From: Gottfriedia sp049568075
GTDB lineage: Bacteria; Bacillota; Bacilli; Bacillales; Bacillaceae_G
NCBI GenBank assembly: GCA_049568075.1
Contig: CP144911.1
Length of the DNA stretch: 64,000 nt
Direction: 5' to 3' (one strand)
The notes beneath the pieces were generated by a model, which did not search any database, was not told where the DNA came from, and was given only the letters and a program-made list of their open reading frames with translations. This document shows positions 7,757 to 16,356 of this stretch, in pieces. The position numbers and the translations under genes are program-made. The stretch's first letter is position 1. Each line of letters starts with the position of its first letter.

Positions 7757-9061
7757 ATGAACTTAAATCAAATAGATGGTCATCAAAAATGGGATGTTAC
7801 TGTATTAGGTGGTGGGATTGCTGGGTTAACTGCATCAATTTACTTAGCTCAAGCAGGTAAAAAAGTACTTCTATTGGATAAAGCATCTAAATTAGGTGGG
7901 AGAGGTATTTCGAATACAATTGGCGATGCACATTTAAATCTTGGAGCACACGCATTATATACAAACTGTATCGAAATTTTAAATGAAGTAGGTGTTACTG
8001 TTTCTGGCAAGCTTCCAAAATTGAGTGGTGCATTTATTCTTGGAAATCAATCTAATCAAATGAAAATAATCGAGGCATTTAACTTATTTTTGGGTAATCA
8101 TTTAAAATGGAAAGAAAAAATGGAATTTATTCGATTTTACCGACATATTCGTAAAATGGATTTGGATGAAATCAATCATATTAGTTTAGAAGAATATTTA
8201 AATAGAAAAATAACAAGTGAACGTGTAAAGAATTTAATTTTAGCCTTTATACGCGTATCTACATTTACTAGTAATTCTGAAATAATAAGTGCCGGAGTGG
8301 CAATAGGTCAGCTTCGTAGTGCGAAGGTATTGTATATAAACGAAGGATGGCAATCAATTGTTAACGACCTAATTAAAAAGGCGAACCAACTTGGTGTTAC
8401 AATTCAAAATAGTACAGTAGTGTCTAAAATTACTGGTTCTTATCCAAACATAAATCTTATTTTGAAAAATGATACTATGATCAACACTAGCTGTTTGTTA
8501 TCGACAATTAATCCAATTGATTTAGTTAAGTTAATAGATGAGCCAATCTCTGATTCATTTTTACAAAAATGTAATCAAATGATTCCAGTAAAAGCTGCAT
8601 GCCTTGACCTTGTCATGAAAGGTTTACCAAATCCAAAACTCAACTTTGCTTTAGGTGTTGATCAACCATGGTATTTTTCAAATCATTCATCAGTAGCTAA
8701 ATTATCGAATAAAGAAGGCGAAATTGTAGTTCATCTAATGAAATATTTAAACTCGGTCAACGAAACCGATTCTGCAAAAGATGAGGAAGAACTAGAAGGT
8801 TTGCTTGATGTACTTCAACCAGGTTGGAGAGACTATGTAATTTCACGACGCTATCTTCCTAAGCTTATCGTTTCTAACGACATAAAAAAGCCATTTCATA
8901 AATTGGATAAACATTTATCAAATAGTGATATTGGCTTGGAAGGCATTTATATTGCAGGAGACTGGGTAGGGGAGACAGAACTTCTATTAAATGCATCTCT
9001 AACAAGTGTTAAAAATGCTACTAAACTAATAAATGAGAAGCTTGAACTTCAACTAATTTAA
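7757..9061 (+). CDS. FAD-dependent oxidoreductase (phytoene desaturase/amine oxidase type)
   Basis: 434-aa flavoprotein. The N-terminal dinucleotide motif GGGIAGLTASIYLAQAGKKV is followed by the LGGRG FAD contact; the C-terminal IYIAGDWVGETELLLNASL segment is the FAD-binding end of the CrtI/amine-oxidase superfamily. A GTG at 7727 extends the frame, but ATG 7757 has AGGGAGA at good spacing. Immediately followed (20 bp) by a SigJ-like sigma factor, so the pair is probably one regulated unit. No carotenoid genes nearby; substrate unknown. Confidence 0.85.
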   Translation: MNLNQIDGHQKWDVTVLGGGIAGLTASIYLAQAGKKVLLLDKASKLGGRGISNTIGDAHLNLGAHALYTNCIEILNEVGVTVSGKLPKLSGAFILGNQSNQMKIIEAFNLFLGNHLKWKEKMEFIRFYRHIRKMDLDEINHISLEEYLNRKITSERVKNLILAFIRVSTFTSNSEIISAGVAIGQLRSAKVLYINEGWQSIVNDLIKKANQLGVTIQNSTVVSKITGSYPNINLILKNDTMINTSCLLSTINPIDLVKLIDEPISDSFLQKCNQMIPVKAACLDLVMKGLPNPKLNFALGVDQPWYFSNHSSVAKLSNKEGEIVVHLMKYLNSVNETDSAKDEEELEGLLDVLQPGWRDYVISRRYLPKLIVSNDIKKPFHKLDKHLSNSDIGLEGIYIAGDWVGETELLLNASLTSVKNATKLINEKLELQLI

Positions 9062-9081
9062 AATAGAGGAGAAGATACTTC

Positions 9082-9966
9082 ATGGAAGTAGACTATCTAT
9101 ATTCTAAATATAAGCCACTTTTATTTTCAATCGGATATAGTATGCTAGGATCGGTTGAGGATTCGGAGGATTTGGTACAGGATACATTTCTTACAGTTCA
9201 AAAGATGAATCAATCCAACACAAAAGAAGAGCCGAATAATATAAAAGCATTCTTATGTAAAATAATGACAAATCGTTGCTTGGATTTATTAAAATCCTCA
9301 AAAAATAAGCGCGAAGTTTATATAGGGCCGTGGCTTCCAGAACCGCTTATTCAAAACTTACCTGAAGATTTAAATGATGATCCGATGGAAAAGATGATTT
9401 TAGATGAAACGATAACATATGCATTTTTAGTTTTACTTGAACAGTTAAATCCAACCGAAAGAGCTGTATTTGTATTACGTGAAGCCTTTCAGTTTGACTT
9501 CAGTACAATCGCTAATATTTTAAATAAGACCGAATTGAATTGCCGTAAAATATTCAGTAGACTTAAGCGCAAAGTCCAAAGTAAGGATGTAGTGGAAAAA
9601 CGAAATCTAAATCAAGAGCTAGCCATTGCAAAACGATTTATTGAAGCTGCGGAAACAGGTAATTTAGATATGCTAATATCACTTTTAACGGAAGATATCG
9701 TACTAATTACAGACGCCGGTGGCAAAACGAAGGCTGCTCTTCGCCCAATCAATCTACAGAAAAATGTTATTGCATTCCTTGTTGGTGTTAGGAAGAAAAT
9801 TAACTCTCCATCCGAAACCGATATTGTTTTGATCAATAATCAAATTGGTTTAATTGTTAAAAGTGAAGGCGACGAGCCAACCGTAATTTGTTTTGAAATA
9901 GAAGGAGACCGTTATCGTAGTATTTATATGCTTCGAAATCCTGAAAAAATAAGATTTTTAAGTTGA
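9082..9966 (+). CDS. SigJ-like ECF sigma factor with SnoaL-type C-terminal domain
   Basis: 294 aa. Region 2 (YSMLGSVEDSEDLVQDTFL) and region 4 (LLEQLNPTERAVFVLREAFQF) are ECF sigma-70 signatures. Residues ~175-290 form an extra domain like the SnoaL/NTF2 fold found in SigJ-type factors (ECF41), where it modulates activity in place of a separate anti-sigma. ECF41 genes are typically next to an oxidoreductase or carboxymuconolactone-decarboxylase gene, which matches the FAD enzyme upstream. GAGGAG precedes the ATG. Confidence 0.85.
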   Translation: MEVDYLYSKYKPLLFSIGYSMLGSVEDSEDLVQDTFLTVQKMNQSNTKEEPNNIKAFLCKIMTNRCLDLLKSSKNKREVYIGPWLPEPLIQNLPEDLNDDPMEKMILDETITYAFLVLLEQLNPTERAVFVLREAFQFDFSTIANILNKTELNCRKIFSRLKRKVQSKDVVEKRNLNQELAIAKRFIEAAETGNLDMLISLLTEDIVLITDAGGKTKAALRPINLQKNVIAFLVGVRKKINSPSETDIVLINNQIGLIVKSEGDEPTVICFEIEGDRYRSIYMLRNPEKIRFLS

Positions 9967-9991
9967 GTACTAGGAACATCTTAAACATTAG

Positions 9992-10029
9992 AACAGGGCG
10001 TCCCACTTTTTATGGGATTCCTTGTTTTT
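9992..10029 (+). terminator. Terminator after the ECF sigma gene
   Basis: Imperfect stem from AACAGGGCGTCCC to GGGATTCCTTGTT with a T-rich tail. Confidence 0.75.
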
Positions 10030-10057
10030 ATATAATCAGGAAAAAAGAGATTTAGTA

Positions 10058-10135
10058 ACTCATAAGATATTCATGAGTAAGAAAGATGAAATATCTTGAC
10101 TCATAAAGGGCTTATGAGATAGCCCTTTTTATTTT
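10058..10135 (+). promoter_or_regulatory. Leader with mutually exclusive hairpins before the EcsC-type gene
   Basis: Two related stem-loops, ACTCAT...ATGAGT and CTCATAA-N5-TTATGAG, lie before a terminator (AAAGGGCT / AGCCCTTT then T5, 10105-10130). The second stem shares bases with the terminator 5' arm, so only one of the two can form. An additional stem AAGATATT / AATATCTT (10064-10098) also competes. Confidence 0.5.
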
Positions 10136-10206
10136 TGGTTTTTTTCACAAAAAGCTTTATAGTTTTAGTAGTTACTATGTTTAGATTAAAAATTATAGGA
10201 GTGTTT

Positions 10207-10995
10207 ATGGAAACGAAAGAGTATCTAATAACGCAGCTTAATGAAATTGAAAAATGGGAGAAGGATCAGAAAAGCGTATTTTTTTGGGAGAAAATCGGTA
10301 GAATTCCATTTATGATCTTGGATAAAATTACACCTAAGTTCGTTCACGATAAGATCGGAATTATTTTAGATGAGCTATCTAAGTATGTGAATGCTGGTGG
10401 TCAATATTTAGTTAGTGTTCCTTCAACTCTAACTAGGATGGGTAAGGAGCTTTCTATTGAAGAACTAACCGAAATTGAAATGGTCAATCAACTTAGTCTT
10501 GAGCAAATGGATCGTGTTTCGAATGATTTTATTGCTAGTCGTAAACAATTTGCAAAGGTCCAAGGAGCGACAACAGGTTTTGGTGGAATGTTTACAATTG
10601 CGATCGATATCCCAATCTTATTAGGACTTACATTAAAGACACTTCAAGAAATAGCAATTTCTTATGGTTATGATCCAAATGATCAAATGGAGAGAGTATT
10701 CATTATTAAATGCTTACAATTTACATCTGCTGATATAGTCGGTAAAAAGGCGATATTAGAAGAATTAACAAATATTGAAGGGAAAAAAGCCTTTTCTCAA
10801 ATTGAAGGTTGGAGAGAAGTATTTTATACATATCGTGACAACATGGGATGGAAGAAGCTGTTTCAAATGGTTCCAATTGCAGGTTTAATATTTGGTGCAT
10901 ATGTAAATAAACAAGCAATTGAAGATGTTGGCGAGGCTGGTAGAATGCTTTATAAAAAAAGACGGATCATGGAAAGATTGCATGATTTAAAATAA
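10207..10995 (+). CDS. EcsC-family protein
   Basis: 262 aa, probably membrane-associated; EcsC domain (function unknown, named from the ecsABC locus). The central GATTGFGGMFTIAIDIPILLGLTLKTLQEIA segment region (about residues 123-155) is the hydrophobic family hallmark and the end has AGLIFGAYVNKQAIEDVGEAGRM. The frame is open back to 10135, but ATG 10207 with AGGAG five bases upstream is the best start; the upstream part overlaps the terminator-like leader. Monocistronic. Confidence 0.8.
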   Translation: METKEYLITQLNEIEKWEKDQKSVFFWEKIGRIPFMILDKITPKFVHDKIGIILDELSKYVNAGGQYLVSVPSTLTRMGKELSIEELTEIEMVNQLSLEQMDRVSNDFIASRKQFAKVQGATTGFGGMFTIAIDIPILLGLTLKTLQEIAISYGYDPNDQMERVFIIKCLQFTSADIVGKKAILEELTNIEGKKAFSQIEGWREVFYTYRDNMGWKKLFQMVPIAGLIFGAYVNKQAIEDVGEAGRMLYKKRRIMERLHDLK

Positions 10996-11000
10996 GTAGA

Positions 11001-11041
11001 AAAAAGATGAATTTAGTTTAGATCTAAATTCATCTTTTTTG
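11001..11041. terminator. Bidirectional terminator between convergent genes
   Basis: A 14- to 15-bp stem (AAAAGATGAATTTAG / CTAAATTCATCTTTT) with A-run before and T-run after; serves the EcsC-type gene and the minus-strand secreted-protein gene. Confidence 0.9.
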
Positions 11042-11061
11042 TTAATTAATCAAACGTTTGT

Positions 11062-11718
11062 TTAAGATTTAAATTTATTTGGGAATTGCTTAATAATGCC
11101 TGAAGAAATTGTATCAGCTATAGGAATCATATGTTGAAGACCAGCATCAAATGCTTTTACATTGCCGTCCCAGTCCATTTTTATTCTAGTTACAGCTTCA
11201 TTTGTTACCATTTTTAAATGTGTATAAAGTAAATCTTTTAAAGCTTGATTTGTCCAATTTGGATTTACCTTACTTAAGAGTGCAGCAATATCATCTGCAT
11301 TTTTAAACCATGTGTCGTTCAAAGTTTTTAAAGTTGCCATATCATTTGCTTTCGCAGCATCAATAATCTTACCAGCGATTACAATGTGGTCGGTAAGTAA
11401 TTTAGCAAGTTGATCTCCAGCGGCAGCACCATAATATGGTTTAATTGCATTCCCAATATCTTGTTGATTTCTTAGGAGTCTTGCAAGTACTACATCCTTA
11501 TCTGGCATGTTAGCAACAGCACTAACAATATACTTACTAGTCCATATTAAGTGATCCATCCAAAGCTTTCTCATATCTGCTTTGAAATTACATGCCGAGT
11601 TACTTATGCATCTTCCATGAACTCGATGATCTACTTGCTCGGCACTGGATTTAATAGGGGATAAAATTAGTGCAAAACATAAAAATAGAGATGTGAATTT
11701 TAGTAATTGTTTCTTCAT
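11062..11718 (-). CDS. Secreted helical protein, unknown function
   Basis: 218 aa with a clear signal peptide (KK, then a hydrophobic core, cleavage likely after SSA near residue 26). The mature part is predicted all-helical, opening with a CISNSAC two-cysteine segment and LWMDHLIWTSKYIVSA; the rest has repeated amphipathic helices as in four-helix bundles (DHIVIAGKIIDAAKAND). I recall similar Bacillus proteins annotated inconsistently; no function can be supported. AAAGGAG lies before the ATG. No partner gene. Confidence 0.65.
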   Translation of the reverse strand: MKKQLLKFTSLFLCFALILSPIKSSAEQVDHRVHGRCISNSACNFKADMRKLWMDHLIWTSKYIVSAVANMPDKDVVLARLLRNQQDIGNAIKPYYGAAAGDQLAKLLTDHIVIAGKIIDAAKANDMATLKTLNDTWFKNADDIAALLSKVNPNWTNQALKDLLYTHLKMVTNEAVTRIKMDWDGNVKAFDAGLQHMIPIADTISSGIIKQFPNKFKS

Positions 11719-11953
11719 CTAGATGTCTCCTTTGAAATGTTTTCAAAATGTACTAGTATTATTTTGGATTTTTTTTCAAGTAATATTCAAAGTTTTTACA
11801 TTTAGTTCATTTGTATATGGAAAACATCAAAAATGATTAGATGGGCTATATAAAAAATAGTAATTTTGATATAGTATATTATCTGTTGGAAAAAAATGTA
11901 AAAATACTTCAGGAGTGTTACATATTCCTTGGAGGGTGAAGGGGAGGAAAGCA

Positions 11954-12520
11954 TTGTTAGATTATTTATATCCTAGTATCTTTATCATGACTTTAATCAT
12001 TTTATATTTTGGTTATAGATTCTTTAAAGGTTATATTACTCTACTAAAATATTCATATTGGATAATCTTTGGAATCTATATTACATGTCTCGTCGATTTT
12101 ACTTTGTTCCCATTTCCTTATCAAAAATATCTAATTCAAGTCATGATTGAGGATCACTTGGGATATACAAATAATTTTGTCCCCTTTAAAGTAGTTGTAG
12201 ATTCAATAAGATATGGATCATTTTCAATTGCTCTAAAGCAAGTTGGCGGAAATATTCTCTTATTTATGCCATTAGGATTTGCTTTGCAAGTTCTTTATCC
12301 GAAGATCATGAAAAGTAAAACGATATTAGTTGGTTTTTCTATAAGTTTAGGGATTGAAATAATCCAAGGAACCACTGGATTTTTTCTTGGATATAATTAT
12401 CGATCATGCGACATTGATGATTTATTATTAAATACATTTGGCACTGTGTTAGGAGTCGTAGTCTTTAGTTTAAGTACTAAATTATCTATTAAACCAGGAC
12501 TATTAGAAGAAAATCGTTAA
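11954..12520 (+). CDS. VanZ-family membrane protein
   Basis: 188 aa if the TTG at 11954 is used (GGGGAGG six bases upstream); a GTG at 11915 would add 13 residues but is poorly placed. Five hydrophobic segments, with family motifs NNFVPFKVV, GGNILLFMPLGF, EIIQGTTG and CDIDDLLLNTFGTVLG. VanZ proteins give low-level teicoplanin resistance in some contexts, but most chromosomal copies have no proven role. Monocistronic, with a terminator 10 bp after the stop. Confidence 0.85.
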   Translation: MLDYLYPSIFIMTLIILYFGYRFFKGYITLLKYSYWIIFGIYITCLVDFTLFPFPYQKYLIQVMIEDHLGYTNNFVPFKVVVDSIRYGSFSIALKQVGGNILLFMPLGFALQVLYPKIMKSKTILVGFSISLGIEIIQGTTGFFLGYNYRSCDIDDLLLNTFGTVLGVVVFSLSTKLSIKPGLLEENR

Positions 12521-12530
12521 TCAATATATA

Positions 12531-12566
12531 AAAAAGACAAGGAGCATAATCCTACTTGTCTTTTTG
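12531..12566. terminator. Bidirectional terminator shared by VanZ and the deacetylase
   Basis: AAAAAGACAAG / CTTGTCTTTTT stem; its 3' arm is the last codons of the deacetylase gene read on the other strand. Confidence 0.85.
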
Positions 12567-13262
12567 TAACTTCTGAAGCTCTTTTACTGTCACAAATTTA
12601 TATCCATCTTTCGATAATAAATCCAATATACCCTTAATCGTTTCTAATTCTTTACCAGTTTTATCATACATCGGATGAATTAAAATAATTGAGCCTGGTT
12701 TAATATTGTTCTTTACATAGTTTATTTTGTCTTGAGTATTTGTGTAAAAAGTATCTGGCTCTAAATTCCATGTAATTGTTTCTCGGTTATGTTTATGCAT
12801 GTAATACGGTAAGCCGAATAGTTTTTTCCCATTTGGTGGACGGAACTCAATTTCTCCTTTATAGCCAGCTTTTCGAATTAGTCTATCTGTCTTTTCAATT
12901 TCATTTTTGATAAATGAAGGTGATTTTAGCACCATTCTGTCATGTGAATATGTATGATTTCCAATTTGTTGCCCCGCATCCACAATTTTTTTAGCTTCCT
13001 CGGGATTCTGTTCAATTTCATTCCCGATTAGAAAAAAAGTAGCTTTTGCATTGTATTGATCTAAAAGTGGTAGAATGTCATCAACATTTTTAGTTGGACC
13101 GTCATCAAAGGTTAAAGCAACTACTTTTTGGTTCGTATGTACTTTATTTGTTAATCCCCCAAAAAGCTGAAAAGATCTTGCATTCATTAGCTTGTACAAT
13201 CCAAATAAGATCAGAAACAAAATTAGAATACTTGCACTTATTTTCAGTAGTCTTTTTTTCAT
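12552..13262 (-). CDS. Polysaccharide deacetylase (NodB domain, membrane-anchored)
   Basis: 236 aa, CE4 carbohydrate esterase, probably acting on peptidoglycan or chitooligosaccharide outside the membrane. An N-terminal signal anchor (residues 5-24) is followed by the NodB motifs: TFDDGP (catalytic and metal Asp), GNHTYSHD (two zinc His), and RPPNGK. The C-terminal ILIHPM is the last catalytic motif. Smaller than PdaA/PdaB relatives but complete for the catalytic domain. Monocistronic. Confidence 0.9.
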   Translation of the reverse strand: MKKRLLKISASILILFLILFGLYKLMNARSFQLFGGLTNKVHTNQKVVALTFDDGPTKNVDDILPLLDQYNAKATFFLIGNEIEQNPEEAKKIVDAGQQIGNHTYSHDRMVLKSPSFIKNEIEKTDRLIRKAGYKGEIEFRPPNGKKLFGLPYYMHKHNRETITWNLEPDTFYTNTQDKINYVKNNIKPGSIILIHPMYDKTGKELETIKGILDLLSKDGYKFVTVKELQKLQKDK

Positions 13263-13503
13263 CTATTTAACCTGTCTTTCTAGTTATTGAAAATTAAACA
13301 TAATTATATCATCACTAATTAAAAAAAGAATAAAAGAAGGAAATTAAAGGGAATTTAAGATTGTTGAAAGAAATAATGAAAGAGGAAAGATTGCGGGCGA
13401 GGAGACGTAGGACTCGCCACATAGAGTTTTCCTAAAGTGGAGATCATCGTACTCTTCTTTTTTGAAAACAGATTTTAATTAGTTCAAACAATCTACTTGC
13501 AAA

Positions 13504-13531
13504 GTTATCAGTTTAGTATTAAACTGATAAC
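13504..13531 (+). promoter_or_regulatory. Perfect 12-bp dyad operator before the MarR gene
   Basis: GTTATCAGTTTA-N4-TAAACTGATAAC, 24 bp upstream of the MarR start codon. A likely autorepressor site for the MarR protein and its operon. Confidence 0.8.
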
Positions 13532-13554
13532 AAGATCGATCAAAGAGGTGCAAA

Positions 13555-13998
13555 ATGTTAAATAATCATAATGAATCTTCTACAAACAAATCAAAAAATT
13601 TAGCAGTATTACTTTGGTTTCGATTAGCTCGTTTTTATCTTAAAAATGTTAGAGAATCAAATAATCAATTGAAAAAGTGGGGACTGACGACTGCTCAATT
13701 TGATGTAATAGTCCATGTTGGGAGAAATAAGCGTCTTACGCAGCAAGAATTAGCCGATAAATTAGTTGTTACAAAAGGAAATGTGACTCATCTATTAAAG
13801 AAAATGGAAGAGCTTCAGTGGATTAAAAGAGAAGTAGAATGGAAAAACAAATACCTCTCTTTAACAGAGATTGGTCAAAAAATGTATGAAGAAATCGTAC
13901 CTTCACAAGATGAGTTTCAACAAGCTCAATTCAGCAAATTAACCGAAGAAGAGCAATTACAATTACTTACTTTATTAAGGAAATTAAATAAAAAATGA
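13555..13998 (+). CDS. MarR-family transcriptional regulator
   Basis: 147-aa winged-helix repressor: LTTAQFDVIVHVG, LTQQELADKLVVTKGNVTHLLKKMEE is the recognition region, followed by a wing (EWKNKYLSLTEIGQKM). No cysteine is present, so it does not use a thiol switch; direct ligand binding is more likely (inference). It heads a four-gene plus-strand unit with an extradiol-type dioxygenase, an esterase and a flavin reductase, the gene content of MhqR-type quinone-stress operons in B. subtilis. Confidence 0.85.
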   Translation: MLNNHNESSTNKSKNLAVLLWFRLARFYLKNVRESNNQLKKWGLTTAQFDVIVHVGRNKRLTQQELADKLVVTKGNVTHLLKKMEELQWIKREVEWKNKYLSLTEIGQKMYEEIVPSQDEFQQAQFSKLTEEEQLQLLTLLRKLNKK

Positions 13999-14018
13999 AT
14001 TAGAACGGAGGAAAGTTT

Positions 14019-14960
14019 ATGGAGAAAATGAAAGGCATACATCATATCACTGCGATAGTTGGTGATCCACAAGAAAATATGGATTTTTACGCTGGGATTT
14101 TAGGTTTACGCTTTGTGAAAAAAACAATTAATTTTGATGATCCAGGTACGTATCACTTTTATTTTGGAGACGAAACTGCAAAACCAGGTACAATCATGAC
14201 TTTTTTCCCTTGGGCAAATGCTTATAGAGGAAAAGTAGGAAGTGGGCAAGTAGGAATCACAACATTCTTAATTCCAGCTAACTCAATGGAATTTTGGGAA
14301 AACCGTTTAGCATCATTTAATATTCATACAAAAAAAGTAAGTCGATTTGGAGAAACATTTCTTCAATTTGAAGACTTTCATGGCTTACAGCTTGAATTAG
14401 TAGAAAGGGAAGCTGGCCAGGAAAATACTTGGGAATTTAATGGTGTTACAAAGGATGTAGCCATTAAAGGGTTTGGTGGTGCAGTTTTATATTCTGGAGC
14501 ACCAAATAAAACAGCTGAACTGTTGGAAAACGTAATGGAATTAGAATGTTTAGGTCAAGAGGGTAACTATTTGCGTTTTAAGGCTGCTGGTGATATCGGA
14601 AATATTATCGATATTGAATTAGCAGCTGTTGGAAGAGGCGCTATGGGGGTAGGAACTGTCCATCATATTGCATGGAGGGCAAGTAATGATGAAGAACATG
14701 TTAAATGGCAAGATAAATTATATGAAAATCATTATGGAGTTACTGAAGTAAAAAATCGAAATTATTTTAACGCAATTTATTTTCGTGAAAATGGTGGATT
14801 ATTATTTGAAATTGCAACTGATCCACCAGGATTTATGATTGATGAGAATATAGACCATTTAGGTGAACAATTAATGCTACCAAAGTGGCAGGAACCACAT
14901 CGTGAAATAATAGAAAAACACTTACAACCTATTGTTGTTAGAGAAGTGAAAGGAGAATGA
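14019..14960 (+). CDS. Ring-cleaving dioxygenase, MhqA/MhqO type (two VOC domains)
   Basis: 313 aa with two glyoxalase-fold halves. The first opens KGIHHITAIVGDPQ and the second has TVHHIAWRASNDEEH and GGLLFEIATDPPGF, supplying the His/His/Glu metal ligands. Relatives in B. subtilis (mhqA, mhqE, mhqO) are linked to hydroquinone and catechol resistance. 20 bp behind marR; GGAGG before the ATG. Probable role: ring cleavage or thiol-dependent detoxification of quinones. Confidence 0.85.
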   Translation: MEKMKGIHHITAIVGDPQENMDFYAGILGLRFVKKTINFDDPGTYHFYFGDETAKPGTIMTFFPWANAYRGKVGSGQVGITTFLIPANSMEFWENRLASFNIHTKKVSRFGETFLQFEDFHGLQLELVEREAGQENTWEFNGVTKDVAIKGFGGAVLYSGAPNKTAELLENVMELECLGQEGNYLRFKAAGDIGNIIDIELAAVGRGAMGVGTVHHIAWRASNDEEHVKWQDKLYENHYGVTEVKNRNYFNAIYFRENGGLLFEIATDPPGFMIDENIDHLGEQLMLPKWQEPHREIIEKHLQPIVVREVKGE

Positions 14961-14962
14961 CG

Positions 14963-15568
14963 ATGAAACACGTATTTAATAGAGGAAGTAATCCATCGAA
15001 GCCAACATTTTTATTATTACATGGTACAGGTGGGAATGAACTTGATCTATTACCAATTGCAGATATGATCGATGATGAAGCTTCTGTATTATCAGTAAGA
15101 GGAAATGTGAGTGAAAATGGAATGCCACGTTTTTTTAAGCGATTAGCTGAAGGTGTATTTGATATGGAAGATTTAGTTTTCCGTACAAAAGAATTAAAAG
15201 AATTTATTGAATCAGCGTCCGCGGAACATGGATTTGATCCAAACAATATGATCGCAATTGGTTATTCAAACGGTGCAAACATTGCTGGAAGTCTACTATT
15301 CCATTATGAAAATGTATTTAAAGGTGCAATGCTATTGCATCCAATGGTACCGATTCGTGATTTAGAATTGCCAAATATGAAAGATGTGTCAGTTTTCATT
15401 GGAGCAGGCAAAAATGATCCAATCTGTTTACCACAAGAAACAGAAGAATTAGCATCATTGTTAGAAGGTGCCGGGGCAAAAGTCGGTACTCATTGGGAAA
15501 ACATGGGGCATAGCTTAACTAGATCGGAAATTGAAGCAGCAACTGATTGGTACAAAAATAACTTTTAA
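14963..15568 (+). CDS. Alpha/beta-hydrolase, MhqD-type carboxylesterase
   Basis: 201 aa. Oxyanion region LLLHGTGGNE, nucleophile elbow GYSNGA, acid in GKNDPIC and histidine in MGHSLT form a complete catalytic triad. An ATG at 14957 overlaps the upstream stop, but AGGAG is correctly spaced for ATG 14963. Always found with the ring-cleaving dioxygenase in mhqED-like pairs; acts on ester intermediates of aromatic or quinone breakdown (inference from context). Confidence 0.85.
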   Translation: MKHVFNRGSNPSKPTFLLLHGTGGNELDLLPIADMIDDEASVLSVRGNVSENGMPRFFKRLAEGVFDMEDLVFRTKELKEFIESASAEHGFDPNNMIAIGYSNGANIAGSLLFHYENVFKGAMLLHPMVPIRDLELPNMKDVSVFIGAGKNDPICLPQETEELASLLEGAGAKVGTHWENMGHSLTRSEIEAATDWYKNNF

Positions 15569-15581
15569 GGAGTATGCAGTA

Positions 15582-16190
15582 ATGATGAAATCTTTTTCTC
15601 CAACAGATTTAAGTGATCGTGATAATTATAAGTTCTTAATTGGTAGTATTATTCCAAGACCAATTGCTTTTGTTACAACTGAATCAAACGAGAATGTAGT
15701 AAATGGTGCACCATTTAGCTATTTCAACATCGTAACGGCTAATCCACCTATGATTTCTGTATCTGTTCAGCGACAAAATGGTAAACAAAAAGATACAGCT
15801 AGAAATGCGATTGAGAGAAAAGAGTTCGTTGTCCATATTGTTGATGAATCAAATGTTGAAGCGATTAATAAAACAGCAGCTGCATTGCCACCTACTGAAA
15901 GTGAAATTGAATTAGCAGGCTTAACACCAGTAGAAAGCGTAATGGTTTCAGTTCCAGGTGTGAAAGAGTCAAAAATTCGAATGGAATGTATTTTAGAACA
16001 GGCAATTCCATTAGGTAAAGATAATGAGGCTTGTGACTTATTAATAGGCAAGGTTGTTTATTTTCATATAGAAGATGAAATTTATGAAAATGGACGGATC
16101 GATGCAGATGGCTTAAAAGCAGTTAGCCGTTTAGCAGGGAATGACTATGCTAAAGTTGGGGAAATGTTTACGATTGATCGTCCTAAATAA
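15582..16190 (+). CDS. Flavin reductase-like FMN-binding protein
   Basis: 202 aa, split-barrel flavoprotein of the flavin-reductase family. IIPRPIAFVTT and APFSYFNIVTANPPMISVS form the FMN site. The frame extends into the esterase gene, but ATG 15582 with AAGGAGT is the probable start. Last gene of the MarR operon; may supply reduced flavin or reduce quinones directly. A terminator follows. Confidence 0.85.
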   Translation: MMKSFSPTDLSDRDNYKFLIGSIIPRPIAFVTTESNENVVNGAPFSYFNIVTANPPMISVSVQRQNGKQKDTARNAIERKEFVVHIVDESNVEAINKTAAALPPTESEIELAGLTPVESVMVSVPGVKESKIRMECILEQAIPLGKDNEACDLLIGKVVYFHIEDEIYENGRIDADGLKAVSRLAGNDYAKVGEMFTIDRPK

Positions 16191-16234
16191 TATTTTAATC
16201 TGATTATCATTTTTTAGGATTTTGTTTACACATT

Positions 16235-16266
16235 GAAGTGAGGGGATGATTCCCTTCACTTTTTTA
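16235..16266 (+). terminator. Terminator of the MarR operon
   Basis: AAGTGAGGGGA / TCCCTTCACTT stem with TGAT loop and T-tract. Confidence 0.9.
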
Positions 16267-16356
16267 TTGCATTAGATATCACAAATTGAACTATTTAGAA
16301 TATAATTAAAGTTGTTATAATTTTATTAATAAATTTTTAATTAGTGGAGGAATTGA

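Noticed and set aside
10135..10206. Longer N-terminus for the EcsC-type protein
   Set aside because: Starts within a terminator-like leader; ATG 10207 has a proper ribosome site.
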